NCBI GenBank assembly: GCA_900473045.1
Contig: UCKS01000005.1
Location: 1-64,000, forward strand
Length of the DNA stretch: 64,000 nucleotides
Direction of reading: 5' to 3'
DNA from: Hyphomicrobiales bacterium
GTDB lineage: Bacteria > Pseudomonadota > Alphaproteobacteria > Rhizobiales > Rhizobiaceae
In this document: positions 1 to 8,424 of the stretch, piece by piece
Layout: each line of letters opens with the position of its first letter
Position numbering within the stretch: the stretch's first letter is position 1
Program-made: the position numbers and the translations under genes
The notes under the pieces: generated by a model
Database searches by the model: none
What the model was told of the DNA's origin: nothing
What the model saw: only the letters and a program-made list of their open reading frames with translations

Positions 1-480
1 CCCGCCCCAGAAGGACAGGGAGAATCCATTTTCCGGGGCTCTCCTTCCGGTCCGCCTGACGTTCGCAGCCTCCTTATGAGAGACCACGAGGCTTCACGTG
101 GAGCGCCGGGCCTGCCTCGCCGCAAACGTCTTGCGGTGCATCCGTGACAGAACACCCTGATCATCACACGGTTTTTAACGGCGGGGATTCTGGGGAAAGA
201 CAATTTCGATAAAACTGTTCAATTTCAACGCAAAGATATGTAGCATCCCGTTTGAACATGCCCGGAAGGGGAAAAGCCATGCTGTTGAGAAGGGACGCGA
301 AACGTGGCGGTGCCTGTCTTCCGGCCGCTTGGCACGATCTGTACAGGGCGCCAAGATGGGAAGGGCTAGAGCTAATCGCGGCATCGCAAACGCGTAGTTT
401 CGCAGGGCATCAAACTCACGTCAAAGTTAGTTTCTCAGCATCTTGCACGTCATTTGGGAAATATGCGATTGCCAAACTCT
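1..480. other. Left-edge stretch without a recognised gene
   Basis: No gene is assigned in this 480-base stretch. On the plus strand one frame is open from the window edge to a TGA at about 144-146, so a gene tail entering from the left is possible, but its translation matches no family I recognise. The same stretch can form two short hairpins: CCACG at 84-88 with CGTGG at 97-101, and CCGCAA at 120-125 with TTGCGG at 131-136. That would also fit a structured RNA or an mRNA end. The rest shows nothing recognisable. Confidence 0.3.
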
Positions 481-598
481 CCGTCATTCCTGTGCTCGTC
501 ACAGGAATCCAGTCAGCTCAAGTCCTTGAGCTGAAAGAATCTTTTGACCCGACAGACGTCGGGTCACTGGATCCCCGCCACAAGGGCTGACATGACGG
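481..598. repeat. RIME-like intergenic palindromic repeat
   Basis: The element begins CCGTCATTCCTGTG and ends ATGACGG, so its termini are inverted repeats. Inside are stacked smaller palindromes: CCTGTG...CACAGG, CAGCTCAAG...CTTGAGCTG, GACCCGAC...GTCGGGTC and the CTGGAT box. The element at 43806-43942 has the same termini and organisation. This matches the rhizobial intergenic mosaic element class; the class name is from memory and the repeat structure is what is seen. Confidence 0.75.
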
Positions 599-652
599 AG
601 AGTGGAGTGCTGCTCTCGTGAGGTCGCCGAATTTCGGGTTTGTCAGCAAACG

Positions 653-682
653 AAAACGCCCGGCATTTTCGCCGGGCGTTCA
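653..682 (-). terminator. Intrinsic terminator of the rpiB operon
   Basis: A 10-bp GC-rich stem (655-664 with 671-680, core CGCCCGGC/GCCGGGCG) has a 6-nt loop. Read on the minus strand it is followed by a T-rich run. It lies about 60 bases downstream of the rpiB-like stop codon and probably ends the DeoR-TPI-RpiB transcript. Confidence 0.8.
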
Positions 683-739
683 TTCTGCAGGACATGAGGG
701 AGGATCTACATATTCTGCGGAAGGGATTTGATCACAGCG

Positions 740-1177
740 TCACTTGCCGGCGTCGAGACGGTCGATCGCCTCGACATTGCCGGCCGACGAGCCGTTCGGA
801 TCGAATTCGGATTCCAGCCACTTGTCGACGATGGCCTTGGCGAGTTCCGGCCCGATGACGCGGGCGCCCATGGTGATGATCTGGGCATTGTTGGACTTGG
901 CGGCGCGCTCGGCCGAATAGGTGTCGTGGGTGAGGGCGGCGCGGATGCCCGGCACCTTGTTGGCGGAGATCGAGACGCCGATGCCGGTGCCGCAGATCAG
1001 GATGCCGCGGTCGTTCTGACCGTTGACGATGGTTTCGGCCAGGCCCTTGGACAGGTCGGCATAGAAGCCGGACTGGCTGAGATTGCTGACTTCAAGGCCG
1101 CTCTTGGTGGCGAGGTGGGCTTCGATGATGTCGAGAAGCGGCTTGCCTGCGCTGTCGGCGCCGATTGCGATTTTCAT
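740..1177 (-). CDS. rpiB: RpiB/LacAB-family sugar-phosphate isomerase
   Basis: This 145-residue protein has the full length of the RpiB/LacAB family. It starts MKIAIGAD, carries the phosphate-binding and active-site segment [13 protein letters not shown] around residue 63, and has the conserved [15 protein letters not shown] and ITMGARVIG segments. The family interconverts aldose and ketose phosphates such as ribose-5-P and ribulose-5-P. It is the last gene of a three-gene minus-strand operon after a TPI homologue and a DeoR regulator. In Brucella and Sinorhizobium that order belongs to erythritol catabolism, where the RpiB homologue makes D-erythrose-4-phosphate from D-erythrulose-4-phosphate. 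Family assignment is firm; the erythritol role is inferred from gene order, as no other ery genes are in the window. Confidence 0.9.
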   Translation of the reverse strand: MKIAIGADSAGKPLLDIIEAHLATKSGLEVSNLSQSGFYADLSKGLAETIVNGQNDRGILICGTGIGVSISANKVPGIRAALTHDTYSAERAAKSNNAQIITMGARVIGPELAKAIVDKWLESEFDPNGSSAGNVEAIDRLDAGK

Positions 1178-1205
1178 GGCTTTAATCCTTCCGTTGACGT
1201 TTGTT

Positions 1206-1973
1206 TCAGAGCGCCGAGGCGACGCGTTTCAGGATGTCGAGATAACCTGCGATGTCCCAGGCCGAGCGGCCGATGAACAGGCCGTCGATATGCGGCTTGG
1301 CAATCAGCTCCTCGCAATTGCCGGGATTGACGCTGCCGCCGTAGAGAACGGGCACGGAAACGCCAAGACTTGCCTTGGCCCACTCGGCAATCAACGCGTG
1401 GCGCTCGTCGGCATAATCGGAGGAGGCCGGAATGCCGTTGACGCCTATCGCCCAGACCGGCTCGTAGGCCAGCAGCACCGGCTTGGCCTTGTCGTCCACT
1501 TCGAGCAGCGCCAGGGCGCCTTCGACCTGGCGGCGCAGGACGATGTCAGCCTGTCCCGCTTCGCGCTCGGCCAAGGTCTCGCCGATGCAGATCAGCGGGA
1601 TCAGGCCGTGGCGGACAGCGGCTGCCGTCTTCAGGCCCACCGTGCGGTCCGTCTCGCCAAAATGTTCGCGCCGCTCGCTGTGGCCAAGCTCGACGATATC
1701 GAGATTGCAATCCTTGAGCATGACCGGTGAAATTTCACCGGTCCAGGCGCCGGCATCGTCCCAGTGCATGTTCTGGGCGCCGACCTTGACGCTGGTTGCG
1801 GCAAGCCGTTCCTTGACCTGGCGCGTGGCGGTGAATGGCGGAATGACGAAACGCTGGACGCGGTTGTCACGCGTGGCATCGGCCTCCGCCAGTCCATCGG
1901 CAAAAACCATCGCCTCGGCGAGCGTCTTGTTCATCTTCCAGCTGGTTCCAACCCAGACCAATGTCTTTGTCAT
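1206..1973 (-). CDS. Triosephosphate-isomerase homologue (TpiB/EryH type)
   Basis: A 255-residue TIM-barrel protein with the TPI signatures: N-terminal WKMNK (substrate lysine), LGHSERR with the electrophilic histidine around residue 98, and YEPVWAIG with the catalytic glutamate. The C-terminal YGGSVNPGN and GLFIGRSAW form the phosphate site. Canonical TPI interconverts dihydroxyacetone phosphate and glyceraldehyde-3-phosphate. In Brucella the paralogue EryH instead isomerises L-erythrulose-4-phosphate. The start overlaps the DeoR stop as ATGA (1970-1973), implying translational coupling, and rpiB follows 28 bases later. The paralogue in an ery-type operon is the likelier reading, but a housekeeping TPI cannot be excluded from motifs alone. 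Confidence 0.88.
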   Translation of the reverse strand: MTKTLVWVGTSWKMNKTLAEAMVFADGLAEADATRDNRVQRFVIPPFTATRQVKERLAATSVKVGAQNMHWDDAGAWTGEISPVMLKDCNLDIVELGHSERREHFGETDRTVGLKTAAAVRHGLIPLICIGETLAEREAGQADIVLRRQVEGALALLEVDDKAKPVLLAYEPVWAIGVNGIPASSDYADERHALIAEWAKASLGVSVPVLYGGSVNPGNCEELIAKPHIDGLFIGRSAWDIAGYLDILKRVASAL

Positions 1974-2755
1974 GCTGTTTCCTCCGCGGTTTTACCGCTA
2001 ATCTTCTGAAGCTTGATGCCGGCCTCCTTGAGGCCCTGCTCGACGGACGGCTCGATTTCCGCACCGGTCAGGACCATGTCGAATGCGTCGAGCCCGGTCA
2101 GGAAGTGCAGGGCGGATTTGCCGAATTTGCCGTGATCGACAAGCAGGACGGTCCGCGCCGCCGATTTCATCATCTGCCGCTTGGTCTGGACGACTTCCTG
2201 GTCCTGATGGAAGGCGGATGCGCCATGGATGGCAGAGCTCGACAGGAAAGCCATGTCGGCCCTCAGCGAATCCAGCGCCTCTTCCGTGGTGATGCCGAAG
2301 AAGCCGTTGAACTTCTTCGAGTACTGGCCGCCGAGCGAAATCACGTCGATGCCAGCGACGGCCGCCAGCTTGTTGATCACACCGAGATTGTTGGTGATGA
2401 CCGTCAGCGGCCGGATATCCCTCAGATTATCCGCTATGCCTCCAGCCGTCGAGCCGTCGTCGATGATGATGATCTGGCCGGGCTCGATCAGCGTCGCGGC
2501 ATGCTGCGCCAGCCGCCGCTTTTCTTCGGCGGCAATTTTTTCGCGGTAGCGGAAATCGCTCTCGAACTGCGGGCTCGACTGGATCGACGCGCCGCCATGC
2601 ACCTTGCGCAACAGGCCGGCCTGCTCAAGGTCGTCGAGGTCGCGATGCACGGTCATCTTGCTGACGACGAACCGGCCGGCAAGGTCCTCGACCGACGCCG
2701 AGCCCGTTTCCATCAGGATATCCATGATCGCCTGGCGCCGGTCTTCGGGCTTCAT
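1970..2755 (-). CDS. DeoR-family transcriptional regulator (EryR-like)
   Basis: This protein of about 261 residues has an N-terminal DeoR helix-turn-helix (MKPEDRRQAIMDILMETG, with SKMTVHRDLDDLEQAG as the recognition region at about 30-50). A DeoRC sugar-phosphate sensor domain follows, with the typical IDDGSTAGGIADNLRD and VITNNLGVINKLA motifs. An upstream in-frame ATG exists at 2821, but the DeoR family begins at MKPEDRR, so 2755 is chosen. It heads the operon with the TPI- and RpiB-type isomerases. By analogy with EryR it probably represses them and responds to a sugar phosphate; this is inference from family and position. Confidence 0.88.
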   Translation of the reverse strand: MKPEDRRQAIMDILMETGSASVEDLAGRFVVSKMTVHRDLDDLEQAGLLRKVHGGASIQSSPQFESDFRYREKIAAEEKRRLAQHAATLIEPGQIIIIDDGSTAGGIADNLRDIRPLTVITNNLGVINKLAAVAGIDVISLGGQYSKKFNGFFGITTEEALDSLRADMAFLSSSAIHGASAFHQDQEVVQTKRQMMKSAARTVLLVDHGKFGKSALHFLTGLDAFDMVLTGAEIEPSVEQGLKEAGIKLQKISGKTAEETA

Positions 2756-3062
2756 CGGGATGCTTTCGCAGGGTTGATGCTGCCCTGAAGATAACGATCT
2801 CCATGAGAATTTCAACCACATATATGGTGTTTTGTGATATTTTATTGTTATAGTGTGATTTCTCCCGATCCATTTTCGGCGGCAAACGCGCCCCCGCCGG
2901 GCTTTCTGCTTTTGGAGATTTGCTTTGTTGCATCAATCTGTTGCGGCAAGGCCAAATGCCGTGTCATGACTGCAGGGTGAACCATGTGCATAGGGATGCA
3001 CCGGGCGCATAGTAATGCACCGGGAGCATCGCCATACAGTGCCGGAGCGGGAGAGACCTTTC
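2756..3062. promoter_or_regulatory. Divergent promoter region between deoR and pncB
   Basis: This 307-base gap separates two divergent genes. Its left part is AT-rich (around 2815-2860) and is the likely promoter area for the minus-strand deoR operon. Its right part holds the tandem GCATA/ATGCACCGGG repeats listed separately and a GGGAGAG ribosome-binding site just before the pncB start. No coding sequence is supported here. Confidence 0.55.
2986..3029. repeat. 19-bp tandem repeat upstream of pncB
   Basis: A unit of the form GCATA(3 nt)ATGCACCGGG occurs twice with a 19-base period (2988-3005 and 3007-3024), followed by a third GCAT at 3026-3029. The spaced half-sites are also inverted: GTGCAT at 2986-2991 with ATGCAC at 2996-3001, and GCAT at 3007-3010 with ATGC at 3015-3018. 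Such phased palindromic half-sites ending about 35 bases before the pncB start suggest an operator for an NAD-metabolism regulator. No specific regulator can be named. Confidence 0.5.
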
Positions 3063-4367
3063 ATGACCAAGACGGACATCGCTCGCCGGGTCTACGACAA
3101 TGCCTGGAAACTCGACCCGGTGGTGCGCAGCCTGCTCGATACGGATTTCTACAAGCTTTTGATGCTGCAGATGATCTGGCGCCTCTATCCGGAGGTCGAT
3201 GCAACCTTCTCGGTGATCAACCGCACCAAGACAGTGCTGTTGACTGACGAGATTGACGAGCAGGAACTGCGCGAACAACTGGATTATGTTCGCGGTCTGC
3301 GGTTTACCAAGAAGGAAATGATCTGGCTCGCCGGCAATACGTTCTATGGCAAGAAGCAGATCTTCGCCCCGGACTTCCTCGCCTGGCTCACTGACTTCCA
3401 GCTGCCCGACTACGAGTTGTCCCGCAAGCATGGTCAGTATGAGCTGACCTTCCCCGGCAAGTGGACCCACACCTCCATGTGGGAAATCCCGGCGCTGGCG
3501 ATCATCAACGAATTGCGCTCCCGCACCGCGATGAAGGACATGGGGCCGTTTGCGCTCGATGTGCTCTATGCGCGTGCAAAAGCCAAGATGTGGTCGAAGG
3601 TCGAGCAGCTCAAGGCCCATCCAGACCTGCGCATTTCCGACTTTGGCACCCGCCGCCGCCACAGCTTCCTGTGGCAGCGCTGGTGCGTCGAAGCGCTGAA
3701 GGAAGGCATTGGCAAGTCGTTCTCCGGCACCAGCAATGTGCTTCTCGCCATGGATACCGATCTCGAAGCGCTCGGCACCAATGCGCACGAGTTGCCGATG
3801 GTCGTGGCGGCGCTGGCGCGCAACGATGAGGAACTCGGCCTGGCACCCTACAAGGTCCTGCAGGACTGGAACAGGCTCTATGGCGGCAACCTGCTGATCG
3901 TTCTGCCCGATGCCTTCGGCACGGCGGCTTTCCTGCGGAATGCCCCCGAGTGGGTTGCCGACTGGACCGGCTTTCGCCCCGACAGCGCCCCCCCGATCGA
4001 AGGCGGTGAGAAGATCATCGCCTGGTGGAAGAAGATGGGACGCGACCCCCGGGAAAAGCTGCTGATCTTTTCGGATGGCCTGGATGTCGAAACGATCCTG
4101 GAAACCTACCGGCATTTCCAGGGCCGGGTGCGCATGAGTTTCGGTTGGGGGACCAACCTGACCAACGATTTTGCCGGGTGTGCGCCGACCCAGATCAGCG
4201 GTCTCAATCCGATCTCCATCGTCTGCAAGGTCAGCGATGCCAACGGCCATGCGGCCGTCAAGCTCTCGGACAATCCACGCAAGGCGACGGGAGAGCCTTC
4301 CGAGGTCGAACGTTATCTCAAGTTCTTTGGTACGGAAGATTTTGCCGAACTGGACGTCAAGGTCTGA
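3063..4367 (+). CDS. pncB: Nicotinate phosphoribosyltransferase
   Basis: This 434-residue enzyme converts nicotinate and PRPP, with ATP hydrolysis, to nicotinate mononucleotide in the NAD salvage pathway. Seen are the N-terminal [11 protein letters not shown] substrate loop, [17 protein letters not shown], and TNAHELPM at about residue 240 with the histidine (H242) that is phosphorylated in the family. C-terminal FSDGLD and [11 protein letters not shown] form the PRPP site. The length is typical of PncB. The start at 3063 is preceded by GGGAGAG; an upstream in-frame ATG at 3015 lacks a comparable site and adds a non-family tail. It is single-gene, bounded by a repeat-rich promoter and a strong terminator. 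Confidence 0.96.
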   Translation: MTKTDIARRVYDNAWKLDPVVRSLLDTDFYKLLMLQMIWRLYPEVDATFSVINRTKTVLLTDEIDEQELREQLDYVRGLRFTKKEMIWLAGNTFYGKKQIFAPDFLAWLTDFQLPDYELSRKHGQYELTFPGKWTHTSMWEIPALAIINELRSRTAMKDMGPFALDVLYARAKAKMWSKVEQLKAHPDLRISDFGTRRRHSFLWQRWCVEALKEGIGKSFSGTSNVLLAMDTDLEALGTNAHELPMVVAALARNDEELGLAPYKVLQDWNRLYGGNLLIVLPDAFGTAAFLRNAPEWVADWTGFRPDSAPPIEGGEKIIAWWKKMGRDPREKLLIFSDGLDVETILETYRHFQGRVRMSFGWGTNLTNDFAGCAPTQISGLNPISIVCKVSDANGHAAVKLSDNPRKATGEPSEVERYLKFFGTEDFAELDVKV

Positions 4368-4401
4368 GCGGCAGCTCACCGACGAGCATTGCCACAAACA
4401 A

Positions 4402-4437
4402 AAACCCAGCCGGCGGAGGTGCCCGGCTGGGTTTCTT
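4402..4437 (+). terminator. Intrinsic terminator of pncB
   Basis: A 12-bp stem AAACCCAGCCGG / CCGGCTGGGTTT (4402-4413 with 4423-4434) encloses a 9-nt loop and ends in a short T-rich run. It lies 35 bases after the pncB stop codon. Confidence 0.85.
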
Positions 4438-4478
4438 GCGCATTCTGTTGAGGGATGCGCCGGGAGAACTTTGTTTCG

Positions 4479-4742
4479 TTACGCGCTCATGCGTAAGCAG
4501 TCGGAGCGCGAAGCGAGCGGGTGGACCATCGACAGCAGGCGGCGCTTGGGAGCCGCCAGCAGGTTGGCCGTATGATTTTTGGCGCTCACCGTTCCCGGCT
4601 GCATCTGGCGAAGCGCACTGGCAGCGGAATAGAGAAGCGTTTTCATTTCATTGGTCGTGACGCCATCCGCACGCATAACGGCACGGATCATCGGGTCTGT
4701 CAGGACCTCATGGATGGTCAGATCGCTGTTTGCCTGGTGCAT
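4479..4742 (-). CDS. Small conserved-looking protein of unknown function
   Basis: An 87-residue protein with an acidic, leucine-rich N-terminal half (around TIHEVLTDPMIRAVMRADGV) and a basic C-terminal tail. The half resembles a type of short rhizobial protein with a DPxIRxVMxADGV core, which I recognise only as a pattern. The start ATG has an AAGGA site about 8 bases upstream. It is divergent from the TetR gene, so both share a 127-base promoter region containing TetR-like palindromes and could be co-regulated. There is no signal peptide or membrane segment. Function unknown. Confidence 0.6.
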   Translation of the reverse strand: MHQANSDLTIHEVLTDPMIRAVMRADGVTTNEMKTLLYSAASALRQMQPGTVSAKNHTANLLAAPKRRLLSMVHPLASRSDCLRMSA

Positions 4743-4824
4743 TGGGGTATTCCTTGGGGTTTATCGTCTTTTCCGGCGGTGTATCCCGTCCGGTGTCTTA
4801 ACCTTGACATCGTTGCTGTGTGGT

Positions 4825-4863
4825 GTTACCAGTAAGTAACATTTGAATAGTTACCGACCGGTC
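4825..4863. promoter_or_regulatory. Palindromic operator candidates upstream of tetR
   Basis: Two palindromes lie between the small minus-strand gene and the TetR start: GTTAC at 4825-4829 with GTAAC at 4836-4840, and a perfect GACCGGTC at 4856-4863 within TTACCGACCGGTCAC. The ACCGACCGGT core resembles sites commonly found before autoregulated TetR genes. The second palindrome is only 6 bases from the chosen ATG at 4870, so binding would block transcription or initiation. Confidence 0.55.
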
Positions 4864-4869
4864 ACACCT

Positions 4870-5559
4870 ATGTCAAGAACTCTCGTCAATAAAAATGCAA
4901 AATCCGTATCGTCTGCGAAACCGGCAGATGTAAGGCTGGAAAATGGTGACGGTGTGCAGGCGCGCCAGGCGCCGCGAGATCGTATTGTTTCAACGGCTTG
5001 TGAGCTTTTTCGGCAACATGGGATTCGCGGTATCGGCGTCGATGCGATCGCCGAGGCCGCCGAGACCAACAAGATGACGCTCTACCGTCATTTCGGCTCG
5101 AAAGACGACCTTATCTGCGAGGCATTGCGGTTCACCTCGGAAAAAACCGCAGCTTTTTGGGACCAGCTCGAAGCCTCCCATCCAAACGACCCGATGGCCC
5201 AGCTTCACAGTTGGGTAAAAGCCCGGGCGCAGTGTCTGGCCGACAATAAATATGGCTGCGATCTTGCCAATGCGGCCGTTGAACTCAAGGAGCAGGGACA
5301 TCCGGCCCACGCGGTGATCGAAAACTTCAAGCTTGCCCAGCAACGGCGTCTTGAAAAGCTCTGTCGCGATGCCGGCGTCAGCGAACCGGAACTGCTCTCC
5401 GATACCCTGTCGATGCTGATGGAAGGTGCGCAGGTCAGCAAGCTTGCGAGCGGTAGCGAAGGCCCGTCCATGCGCTTCATGCGCGCCTGCGAGGCCGCCA
5501 TCGCCTCCTTCCGCCAGCCGGCCAAAGCTATGGCCGAAGCAGTCGGCTCCGAAGTTTGA
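4870..5559 (+). CDS. TetR/AcrR-family transcriptional regulator
   Basis: This protein of about 229 residues has a poorly conserved basic N-terminal tail and then a TetR DNA-binding domain (RDRIVSTACELFRQHGIRGIGVDAIAEAAE, recognition helix NKMTLYRHFGSKDDLI, about residues 35-85). A helical ligand domain with a C-terminal helix of small residues follows. An alternative TTG start lies at 4843; ATG 4870 is preferred. It precedes the amidohydrolase, metallopeptidase and ATP-grasp genes on the same strand, 140 bases upstream of the first. It probably controls them and itself through the flanking palindromes. The ligand is unknown and could be the product or substrate of the cassette. Confidence 0.88.
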   Translation: MSRTLVNKNAKSVSSAKPADVRLENGDGVQARQAPRDRIVSTACELFRQHGIRGIGVDAIAEAAETNKMTLYRHFGSKDDLICEALRFTSEKTAAFWDQLEASHPNDPMAQLHSWVKARAQCLADNKYGCDLANAAVELKEQGHPAHAVIENFKLAQQRRLEKLCRDAGVSEPELLSDTLSMLMEGAQVSKLASGSEGPSMRFMRACEAAIASFRQPAKAMAEAVGSEV

Positions 5560-5604
5560 GGTTTCGCCTGCACGATCCTGCTCGCATAGGCTGATTGGCG
5601 TTCG

Positions 5605-5621
5605 CATCGAAGCTTTCGATG
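5605..5621. promoter_or_regulatory. 17-bp palindrome before the amidohydrolase gene
   Basis: CATCGAA (5605-5611) and TTCGATG (5615-5621) form a perfect inverted repeat around GCT. It sits in the 140-base gap between the TetR gene and the first enzyme gene, a position suited to an operator for the enzyme genes. It overlaps a weak alternative ATG (5619), a further reason to prefer the start at 5700. Confidence 0.45.
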
Positions 5622-5699
5622 GAACAAACTTGCGTCGCGTCCATTTACTCGTTGACTGAAAAGCGCAGCCCCGAGCTGCCCGTCAACGAGAAGGACCGT

Positions 5700-6521
5700 A
5701 TGCCCCCCCTCCAGGAATTCATGGCCGATCCGGACCCTGCGGACTGGTGGTCTGCCCATCGCGGCGCCTCGCCGATTATCGGCACGGCCATTCACAATGG
5801 TCGTCATATCCGCAGTGACTTGCAGGACTTCCTCGGTCTCAGCGAGGATCAGCGGCTGCGGGAAGAGGACCCGTTCACGGAGTTCTTCATTCGCGATCTA
5901 TCCAACCGCATCGTCTTCCACCGCTCCCGCTTCGAGATCGATATCAACCGGGCCCGCGAGGGGGCGATCTATCTCACCCCGGACCAGGCCTGGGGATTGA
6001 AGGTCTGGGCGCAGAAATTGCCGGATGATGCCATCGCGTCCTCGCTTGGCGTGCACGATGCCTATTATGCCATGCTGGAAACCTATCTCCGGGGTATCGA
6101 ACACCAATACGGCGCCTTCGTCCTTCTCGACATGCACAGCTACAATCACCGTCGTGACGGTGCCGACGGTGCCGAAACGCCGTTTGAAAAAGCGCCGCAG
6201 ATCAATATCGGCACATCCTCGATGGATCGCGAGCGCTGGGCGCCGGTGCTGGATGTCTTCATCGAACAGTTGCGCAGCTTTGAATTTCGCGGCCAGCGCA
6301 TGGATGTGCGCGAAAACGTCGCCTTTCAGGGCAAGGGCGAGCAGACGCGTTTCGTCCACGAACGGTTCCCGGAAACCGGCTGCGCCATCGCCATCGAGTT
6401 CAAGAAGTTCTTCATGGACGAGTGGACCGGCGAGCCGGACATCGAAGCGCTGAAAGCCATGCGGGAAATGATCCGCCTGTCGCTGCCTGTTCTGCACGAG
6501 ACTTTGCGGGCACGGTCATGA
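5700..6521 (+). CDS. N-formylglutamate amidohydrolase-family enzyme
   Basis: This protein of about 273 residues belongs to the N-formylglutamate amidohydrolase family, zinc hydrolases related to M14 carboxypeptidases that cleave N-formyl-L-glutamate to formate and glutamate. Visible motifs are HNGRH (H32), DPFTEFF, SRFEIDINR, LDMHSYNHR (D144, H146) and IEFKKFFMDE, consistent with an intact metal site. Start 5700 has AAGGA upstream; in-frame TTG 5595 and ATG 5619 would add a tail without family features. The stop overlaps the next start as ATGA. No histidine-utilisation genes are nearby. The partners are a QEGLA peptidase and a GshB-like ligase, so hydrolysis of a glutamyl or acyl-glutamate-like conjugate is likelier than histidine breakdown. 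Confidence 0.85.
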   Translation: MPPLQEFMADPDPADWWSAHRGASPIIGTAIHNGRHIRSDLQDFLGLSEDQRLREEDPFTEFFIRDLSNRIVFHRSRFEIDINRAREGAIYLTPDQAWGLKVWAQKLPDDAIASSLGVHDAYYAMLETYLRGIEHQYGAFVLLDMHSYNHRRDGADGAETPFEKAPQINIGTSSMDRERWAPVLDVFIEQLRSFEFRGQRMDVRENVAFQGKGEQTRFVHERFPETGCAIAIEFKKFFMDEWTGEPDIEALKAMREMIRLSLPVLHETLRARS

Positions 6522-8416
6522 CCAGCCCGCGCCGCAAGCATGGCGATACCAACGCCAGCCATCCACAATGGCTGGACGACATCCTTGACTGCATCCGCAC
6601 GGACAAATCGGTGCGCAAGGATTTCGACAATGGCGGCCGCCTTCACATCGATCGGCCATTGCCCTTCCTGTCCGTGCATATCGGCAGGGGCAGGGACGAT
6701 CTTGCCGCAAGAGACATCGCCGCTGCCAATGCGTCCTATCTGATCGTCAATGACATCCAGGAAGCCCTGCCGGTCATCGAGGCGGTCGGGGCGGTTCTGA
6801 GCGAGCGTTTTGGCGCGTTCCTGCTGCTGGACATTGACGAACTCGATCACGACACGCTGATCACCGACGATGCGCCCTACCTTCCACCCTTCGAAATCAG
6901 GATCGCGTCGACGGATGACGTCGCCGCGCAAAAAGCCGCTGCCGCACTGGCCGAAGGCACCGATATCCGCCAGGTAAAGTTCCGAACGCCACATATCAAT
7001 TGGTTCGGCATCAAAACGGATACCCAGGCAGCACGGTTGATCGAGCAAACCGGCTTTCCCCTGGTCGCCGTCCGGTTCGCGCCGATCTACCGGCAGCCGG
7101 AATCCGGAAACACTTACCCCGATCTGCGCGAGCGCCTTGTTGCCAATATCTTCGACGCCGGACTGAAGGCCTTTGCGGCGTTTGTCGGCGCAACCCAGAG
7201 TCTGAAACTGACGACGCACCGGGCGCTGGGCCGCAAGGCCTTCGTTGATGCCGTCAGCCGCGCCGACCGTAGCATCGATGATGTGGCTTCCAGCTTCGAT
7301 TTCCTGCTGGCCGTCACGCCGATCAATACCGATGCTGCCTGGCAGGCGTTCAAGGCGGGCAAGTTCAAGCAGGAACCGCAATTCCTCTACCGGCCGCTGT
7401 CGGTGCAGGTCGAGAGCGAAAAAAGGAAACTCTTTTCCGTCGCTTTCGATCGCTTCGAAGACCCGGTCCTTTACCATCTCTACCGTGAAAAGCAGCAGGA
7501 ACTGGACCTGCAGCTGTCGCTGATCTCGGCGCGCGAAACCAGCCGGTTCGTCGAATATGGCCGTGCCCTCTATGGCCCGGTGGAACCGTCGCTCTATCGG
7601 GTGGCCACTGAGATCCTGGCGAAAACGGCAGTGCTCGCCGATGATGGCGATGATATCGAGAGCGATCCGGCGACAGTCGATTGCGATGAGGTCGAAGCTG
7701 CGGCCCGTGCGATGATTGCCGATTATCAACGGCAATATCCGGGTTTTGCGGCCGAAGTCGAACTGCGCGACGACCTGCCGTCCGGCATGCTGGTTTCGGG
7801 AGAACGCCTGCTGATCTCGCGCCAGACCCTGATGCCGAGGGGGCGGGTGCACGCGCTTTTGAGCCACGAGATTGGCGTGCATCTTCTCACCTATTTCAAC
7901 GGCTCGGCGCAGGGTCTGCGGCTGTTCCGCTCCGGCCTTGCCGGTTATGAGGGCATGCAGGAGGGGCTCGCCGTGTTCTCCGAATACATGGCCGGCGGCA
8001 TGACCGTCGGGCGCCTGCGGCTGATCGCGGCCCGGGTCGTCGGCTGCGCGGCGATGCTGGACGGGCGGCCGTTTACCGAGACCTACAGCCTGCTTGTCGG
8101 CGAACACGGGTTCGGGCCGGTCGCTGCCTTCCATCTGGCCATGCGGCTCTATCGCGGCGGCGGGCTCGCCAAGGACGCGATTTATCTGCGTGGCCTGCTG
8201 GAGTTGCTGAGCCATCTGAAATCCGGCGGTGCGCTTGATCCGTTCTGGATGGGCAAGATTTCCGCCTCGCATTTCCGGGTGATGCAGGAATTGAGCCTGC
8301 GCGGCCTGCTCAAGGCGCCGGTCATCCGCCCTGCCTTTCTTACCCATCCGCAAGCACAAGCCCGCCTCGACAAGGCGCGGCAAGGACTGAACCCCCTGGA
8401 TATGATCATCAGTTAG
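6518..8416 (+). CDS. QEGLA-motif zinc metallopeptidase (DUF1704/MATCAP-like)
   Basis: A 632-residue protein whose C-terminal half carries HEIGVH (H450-H454, an HExxxH zinc site) and MQEGLAVFSEY about 28 residues later, where E482 is the expected third ligand. This is the signature of the family annotated as flavohemoglobin expression-modulating QEGLA protein. Its eukaryotic relatives include the tubulin tyrosine carboxypeptidase MATCAP. The N-terminal part (1-300) is a domain I cannot assign. The start overlaps the amidohydrolase stop (ATGA), and the ATP-grasp gene begins 8 bases after the stop. Likely role: removing a C-terminal residue or processing a peptide made or modified by the neighbouring ligase. 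That role is inference; the protease motif is seen. Confidence 0.85.
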   Translation: MTSPRRKHGDTNASHPQWLDDILDCIRTDKSVRKDFDNGGRLHIDRPLPFLSVHIGRGRDDLAARDIAAANASYLIVNDIQEALPVIEAVGAVLSERFGAFLLLDIDELDHDTLITDDAPYLPPFEIRIASTDDVAAQKAAAALAEGTDIRQVKFRTPHINWFGIKTDTQAARLIEQTGFPLVAVRFAPIYRQPESGNTYPDLRERLVANIFDAGLKAFAAFVGATQSLKLTTHRALGRKAFVDAVSRADRSIDDVASSFDFLLAVTPINTDAAWQAFKAGKFKQEPQFLYRPLSVQVESEKRKLFSVAFDRFEDPVLYHLYREKQQELDLQLSLISARETSRFVEYGRALYGPVEPSLYRVATEILAKTAVLADDGDDIESDPATVDCDEVEAAARAMIADYQRQYPGFAAEVELRDDLPSGMLVSGERLLISRQTLMPRGRVHALLSHEIGVHLLTYFNGSAQGLRLFRSGLAGYEGMQEGLAVFSEYMAGGMTVGRLRLIAARVVGCAAMLDGRPFTETYSLLVGEHGFGPVAAFHLAMRLYRGGGLAKDAIYLRGLLELLSHLKSGGALDPFWMGKISASHFRVMQELSLRGLLKAPVIRPAFLTHPQAQARLDKARQGLNPLDMIIS

Positions 8417-8424
8417 GAGCCACC

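Noticed and set aside
2964-4397. Open frame of about 477 residues opposite pncB
   Set aside because: pncB motifs on the plus strand are decisive; the antisense frame has no motif and crosses the promoter region.
5700-6521. HutG of a histidine-degradation operon
   Set aside because: No hutH, hutU, hutI or hutF gene is adjacent; the partners are a metallopeptidase and an ATP-grasp ligase.
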